Below, piece after piece: positions 29,134 through 31,135 of a stretch of DNA of 31,135 nt. Origin of the DNA: a virus; the IMG/VR virus record IMGVR_UViG_3300040801_002783, positions 1-31,135 of that record. The stretch is one strand, 5' to 3'. A model generated the notes under the pieces. The model was given only the letters and a program-made list of their open reading frames with translations, searched no databases and was not told the origin of the DNA. The translations under genes were made by a program, and so were the position numbers. Positions within the stretch are counted from its first letter, which is position 1, and every line of letters begins with the position of its first letter.

Positions 29134-29386
29134 TTTTATCCTCTTTTTTAGCTTCTTCTTTTCGAATCTTTAAATATTCTTTGGTAGTTAAGTTAATCTT
29201 ACCTTCATACAAACCTAAAAACTCATCCAAAGGTGAATTGGCAATTAGCTTGCCCTCTTCTTTACGTATCTTGAGATACTCGTCAGTGCTAAGGTCGATT
29301 TTACCTTCAAGTATTCCGAGATACTTCTCTAAAGGTGATTTCAAAACACCTATTCTAATTAGTAATTGTTTAATTTTTTTGATCAT
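29126..29386 (-). CDS. Two-repeat small protein, 86 aa
   Basis: After a basic front (MIKKIKQLLIRIGVLK), residues 17-45 and 51-79 are two copies of a 29-residue unit, 20/29 identical, each of form SPLxxxLGxxEGKIxLxTxEYLKIRKEE. This is a clear internal duplication of a helix-strand-helix unit, not recognised as a known domain. Duplication suggests it binds a symmetric partner or a two-site DNA or protein target. It lies between the replication protein (15 nt gap) and the nuclease (8 nt overlap), so a role in replication or recombination is suggested. Confidence 0.6.
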   Translation of the reverse strand: MIKKIKQLLIRIGVLKSPLEKYLGILEGKIDLSTDEYLKIRKEEGKLIANSPLDEFLGLYEGKINLTTKEYLKIRKEEAKKEDKND

Positions 29387-29400
29387 ATTTTATACATATT

Positions 29401-30312
29401 TTAATTTTTGGCTTTGGTCAAAGCTTGCTTTTCGATGGCAACAAAAAAAGCAACTTGTTGCTCGAGTGGTGTTTTCATTACTGATTTAAAAAGACTGGGA
29501 TTCAAGACGGGGTAATCACTGAGCTTAATACCTCCATTTTGAAGACGTTTTTTTATATTCTTAGTAAGTTCCTCTATACGTGGGTCAATCTCTTCTCTTT
29601 GTGGCTCTTGTAAAGCCTCGTCCATGCTCAACAAATTGCCGTAAGCTTGACTGTCGCTGTCGCTGTCTTCTTTAGCTTTTTCAACATTTTCTTGATAAAC
29701 AACCTCACTTTCTTTTGCTTTTACCCAGTTAGGTTTCTTGTGTTTTTTGTTGTAATCAGTCAGGTAGCCAACAATAGAAGTTGTTTTGGCCTTCGGATAA
29801 TCACTTAAGTAAGTTTCTATAGCTAGTTCTAGTTGCTCATCAGTTAAATCTGGAAAGTCAATAGCCCTCCACTTTGGAAAGTTAGGATTATTTTTAAAAT
29901 CTTGAATTTTTTGAGTGCTTTCTAACTCTTTATTACTTAATAATTTTTTGTTTAAATCTTTTTTATTATAGTCTATCCCATTTTGGGAGGTGCTGGTTTT
30001 AGGAGGTGCTGGTTTTGGTGTCCCCTGTTCTGGTATGTCATACAAAATATATTCCTGACCTGCTAGTTGATTGTCTTTGTATTTTGCTCTGTAGCCTAAA
30101 TAGCCAAGATCGTGGAGATCTCTTAATCCTGATCTTACAGCTTTTTCACCTTCTTTTGTTTCTTTGGCTATTCTCCAGACTGCAAAATCCCAACCTTCAG
30201 GTTTAGAATTTATATACATCCAAAGGCCTTTAGCCTTGAATGTTAAATTAACGTGGTTAATTATGGTGTTAGGAACTTGAGTCCATCCATTTGTAAATTG
30301 TTTTTTTAGCAT
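29401..30312 (-). CDS. HTH replication-initiation-like protein, 303 aa
   Basis: Likely origin-binding or replisome-organiser protein. The N-terminal winged helix (1-95) shows GWTQVPNTIINHVNLTFKAKGLWMYINSKPEGWDFAVWRIAKETKEGEKAVRSGLRDLHDLGYL, a pattern common to phage replication proteins of the DnaD/ReP type. A Pro-rich linker (about 97-110) follows; the C-terminal half is helical and charged, with an LTDEQLELAIETYLSDYPKAKTTSIVGYL segment that may be the helicase-loader region. No phage polymerase or helicase is present, so it probably recruits host enzymes. The mRNA leader (30313-30465) is structured. Confidence 0.75.
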   Translation of the reverse strand: MLKKQFTNGWTQVPNTIINHVNLTFKAKGLWMYINSKPEGWDFAVWRIAKETKEGEKAVRSGLRDLHDLGYLGYRAKYKDNQLAGQEYILYDIPEQGTPKPAPPKTSTSQNGIDYNKKDLNKKLLSNKELESTQKIQDFKNNPNFPKWRAIDFPDLTDEQLELAIETYLSDYPKAKTTSIVGYLTDYNKKHKKPNWVKAKESEVVYQENVEKAKEDSDSDSQAYGNLLSMDEALQEPQREEIDPRIEELTKNIKKRLQNGGIKLSDYPVLNPSLFKSVMKTPLEQQVAFFVAIEKQALTKAKN

Positions 30313-30333
30313 ATATAAAAATATCCAGGCACT

Positions 30334-30360
30334 AAAAAACCCAGCCTGTCTTGGGCGGGT
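30334..30360 (-). promoter_or_regulatory. Leader terminator with competing hairpin, upstream of replication gene
   Basis: On the minus strand ACCCGCC pairs with GGC-T-GGGT (one bulged base) and is followed by six T's (30339-30334), an intrinsic-terminator shape 22 nt before the ATG. Its 3' arm can instead pair CAGGC (30348-30344) with GCCTG (30330-30326), which would break the terminator. This is an attenuator-like arrangement. Confidence 0.65.
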
Positions 30361-30399
30361 CTAAAATTCAGATAAGTTTCAGCTTTATCAAGAATTATA

Positions 30400-30460
30400 G
30401 ACTTTCCAGGACTTTTTAGGTCACTGGTTCTTGATGGGTGCTGAAAAACCCTGGAAAATC
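30400..30460 (-). promoter_or_regulatory. Long RNA hairpin in the replication leader
   Basis: Arms 30400-30420 and 30441-30460. In the minus-strand RNA the arms pair at 19 of 20 positions because plus-strand mismatches (C-A and A-C) become G-U pairs; on the plus strand the same hairpin has three more mismatches. This strand preference points to selection on the minus transcript. Confidence 0.7.
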
Positions 30461-30471
30461 TATTCTTTTTA

Positions 30472-30500
30472 AATTTAAAATATATTTTTGAATTAGTCAA
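30472..30500 (-). promoter_or_regulatory. Promoter for the replication operon
   Basis: TTGACT (30500-30495), 17 bp spacer, TAAATT (30477-30472). The start would be near 30465, leaving a leader of about 150 nt before 30312. Divergent from the promoter at 30526-30554; between them TGTCAA (30508-30513) and TTGACA (30526-30531) form an inverted pair. Confidence 0.6.
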
Positions 30501-30525
30501 TGTAATATGTCAATAATATTAAGAC

Positions 30526-30554
30526 TTGACAATTGTTAAGAAGTAAATTATTAA
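30526..30554 (+). promoter_or_regulatory. Plus-strand promoter with near-palindromic operator, leaderless
   Basis: TTGACA (30526-30531), 17 bp spacer, TATTAA (30549-30554), then 8 nt to the ATG at 30563. TTGACAATTGTTAA (30526-30539) is a one-mismatch palindrome and is a perfect palindrome in the second paralogue's promoter at 31020-31033. Confidence 0.65.
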
Positions 30555-30562
30555 TCATATTA

Positions 30563-30829
30563 ATGACTTTTCTATTAAATCATATCATTAGAGATAACAA
30601 AATTGGCAATTATGCTACTTGGAAAATGCTGTTAGATCAGGAAGAATATCTAAATGTATTTGATAACCAAAACGTAAAAATTTTAAAAACAGAGGGATCT
30701 AAAACAAAATATATTTTTTTAGGTAAGTTAGAAGATATAATCAATGCTTACAATAGTTGCATAGACACTATAAAATCAAAACGGCCTCAAGCCCCATTTA
30801 AAAAATATTACCCAGGGTGTGATAACTAA
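30563..30829 (+). CDS. Small paralogous protein, 88 aa
   Basis: ATG at 30563 chosen because the promoter's -10 box is 8 nt upstream (an earlier in-frame TTG lies inside the promoter). A small alpha/beta protein with N-terminal helices (FLLNHIIRDNKIGNYATWKMLLDQEEYLN), a hairpin (NVKILKTEGSKTKYIFLG) and a helix (KLEDIINAYNSCIDTIKS). The C-terminal half is near-identical to that encoded by 3-146. Family unknown. Divergent orientation next to the replication operon and palindromic operators are what one expects of a small autoregulating repressor; this is inference. Confidence 0.6.
   Translation: MTFLLNHIIRDNKIGNYATWKMLLDQEEYLNVFDNQNVKILKTEGSKTKYIFLGKLEDIINAYNSCIDTIKSKRPQAPFKKYYPGCDN
30669..30765. 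repeat. 97 bp exact direct repeat, copy 2
   Basis: Identical to bases 1-97. It encodes part of the paralogous protein's C-terminal half (from NVKILKTEG on). High DNA identity, with the flanks diverged, suggests recent duplication or gene conversion. Confidence 0.95.
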
Positions 30830-30833
30830 CATT

Positions 30834-30944
30834 TTACTCACACCCTTTGCGCTTTTCTGCTCTACCCTTTCGGTAAGCTCTTGAGGCAATAAGTCTAGCA
30901 CTGGGGTCGCTTATTAGCCTGCCAACCTTGTCAGTTAGTATGAT
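30834..30944 (-). pseudogene. Short open frame without a start codon, possible gene remnant
   Basis: Between in-frame TAA at 30945-30947 and TAA at 30834-30836, 36 sense codons read as a basic peptide (LTDKVGRLISDPSARLI, then AYRKGRAEKRKGCE) with no ATG, GTG or TTG start. The stretch is more GC-rich than its surroundings and has a bulged hairpin (GGCAATAAG with CTTATTAGCC). It may be a gene remnant, an RNA element or chance. It lies between the plus gene ending at 30829 and the next paralogue. Confidence 0.3.
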
Positions 30945-30949
30945 TTAGG

Positions 30950-30998
30950 TTGACTTGCTATATCAAATGCTAGTCAAGCCATTGCAAAGTCGACTAGC
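30950..30998. repeat. Three inverted half-sites upstream of the second paralogue
   Basis: TTGACTTGC (30950-30958), GCTAGTCAA (30969-30977) and GACTAGC (30992-30998). The first and second form a one-mismatch inverted pair, and the second pairs perfectly over seven bases with the third. Such an array suits a dimeric regulator or origin-binding protein. Together with the preceding GC-rich stretch it fills the gap between the paralogues. Confidence 0.5.
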
Positions 30999-31019
30999 AA
31001 TATAAAGTTAAACCAATAC

Positions 31020-31047
31020 TTGACAATTGTCAAATATTATATAAATA
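31020..31047 (+). promoter_or_regulatory. Plus-strand promoter with perfect palindrome, leaderless
   Basis: TTGACAATTGTCAA (31020-31033) is a perfect 14 bp palindrome that includes the -35 box. A TAAATA box (31042-31047) follows with 16 bp spacing, and 8 nt further lies the ATG at 31056. Confidence 0.55.
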
Positions 31048-31055
31048 ACTTAAAA

Positions 31056-31135
31056 ATGACTTATTCAATACGAAAATTACACCGAGATATAGGGATAGGT
31101 ATAAGTGTTGGTTGGAAGAGGTTTTTAAATGATAA
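31056..31135 (+). CDS. 5' end of a second paralogous gene (runs off the window)
   Basis: 26 codons (MTYSIRKLHRDIGIGIS and so on to FLND) starting 8 nt after a -10 box, as for the gene at 30563. The translation loosely aligns with that protein's beginning (MTF/MTY, RD, IG, WK..L). The missing 3' part could be the piece at bases 3-146, which would imply a circular molecule, but a direct join is one base out of frame. Confidence 0.55.
   Translation, partial: MTYSIRKLHRDIGIGISVGWKRFLND

Noticed and set aside
30306-30500. 64-codon minus frame overlapping the replication leader
   Set aside because: It starts with TTG, includes the promoter and both leader hairpins, and its peptide looks random; the structured-leader reading explains the sequence better.
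30838-30960. tRNA gene in the GC-richer gap
   Set aside because: There is a hairpin but no acceptor stem or T-loop (GTTCGAATC) signature on either strand.
1-31135. Reassigned UGA codons or suppressor tRNA
   Set aside because: All core proteins have full normal length with UGA as stop, and several genes end in TGA at tight junctions.
30669-31135. Simple terminal overlap of a circular contig
   Set aside because: The second repeat copy ends 370 bases before the window end and the copies diverge at base 98, so it is not plain end redundancy.

Overview
This 31.1 kb window looks like most or all of the genome of a tailed bacteriophage with siphovirus-type architecture (long non-contractile tail). 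The case rests on a near-complete packaging, head, connector and tail module in canonical order, a tape-measure protein without sheath or baseplate genes, a -1 frameshifted tail chaperone, and early genes for recombination and replication initiation. The DNA is AT-rich. Reading frames are full length under the standard bacterial code, so UGA is a stop. The host cannot be named. A LysM-M23 endolysin points to a peptidoglycan host, and sigma70-like TTGACA/TATAAT promoters point to an ordinary bacterium. I see no convincing Shine-Dalgarno sites. Many genes instead start at compact stop-start junctions or almost directly after a -10 box, so the host probably tolerates non-SD and leaderless initiation.

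Layout: almost everything between 1663 and 30312 is on the minus strand and reads right to left. From the right: a divergent control region (about 30313-30560); a replication/recombination operon (29401-30312 helix-turn-helix replication protein, a two-repeat small protein, a VRR-NUC nuclease); then, behind a consensus promoter inside the end of the nuclease gene, an ERF recombinase and small early genes ending at a strong terminator (26291-26320). A second promoter with the same -35/operator sequence drives an accessory early block (21077-26079) that includes a membrane-anchored glucosaminidase-like protein, a QV-tetrapeptide-repeat protein, an HTH protein and a PD-(D/E)XK endonuclease. A short antirepressor gene follows an overlapping-hairpin leader. 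Next come ParB-like, TerS, TerL and a winged-helix protein, endolysin, a membrane protein, a portal-MuF fusion, protease/scaffold, capsid, connectors, tail genes and a 1467-residue tail-tip adhesin.

The two edges carry plus-strand genes: small membrane proteins at 486-1572 and a pair of related small genes at 30563 and 31056/1-146. A 97 bp exact repeat starts at base 1 and recurs at 30669-30765. The last 80 bases open a gene resembling the start of the one at 30563, while the first 146 bases are the 3' end of such a gene. This suggests the window is a circular or circularly permuted genome cut at a repeat boundary. No integrase, DNA polymerase or CI-type repressor was recognised.

Regulation is the most distinctive part. 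Three late promoters share an unusually long conserved -35 block (TTGCTTAATAC), and each has its -10 box only 5-8 nt from the ATG. Five gene pairs share the same 8-nt stop-start junction TAACTATG. Two leaders, before the replication gene and before the antirepressor, hold overlapping alternative hairpins that look like transcription attenuators.
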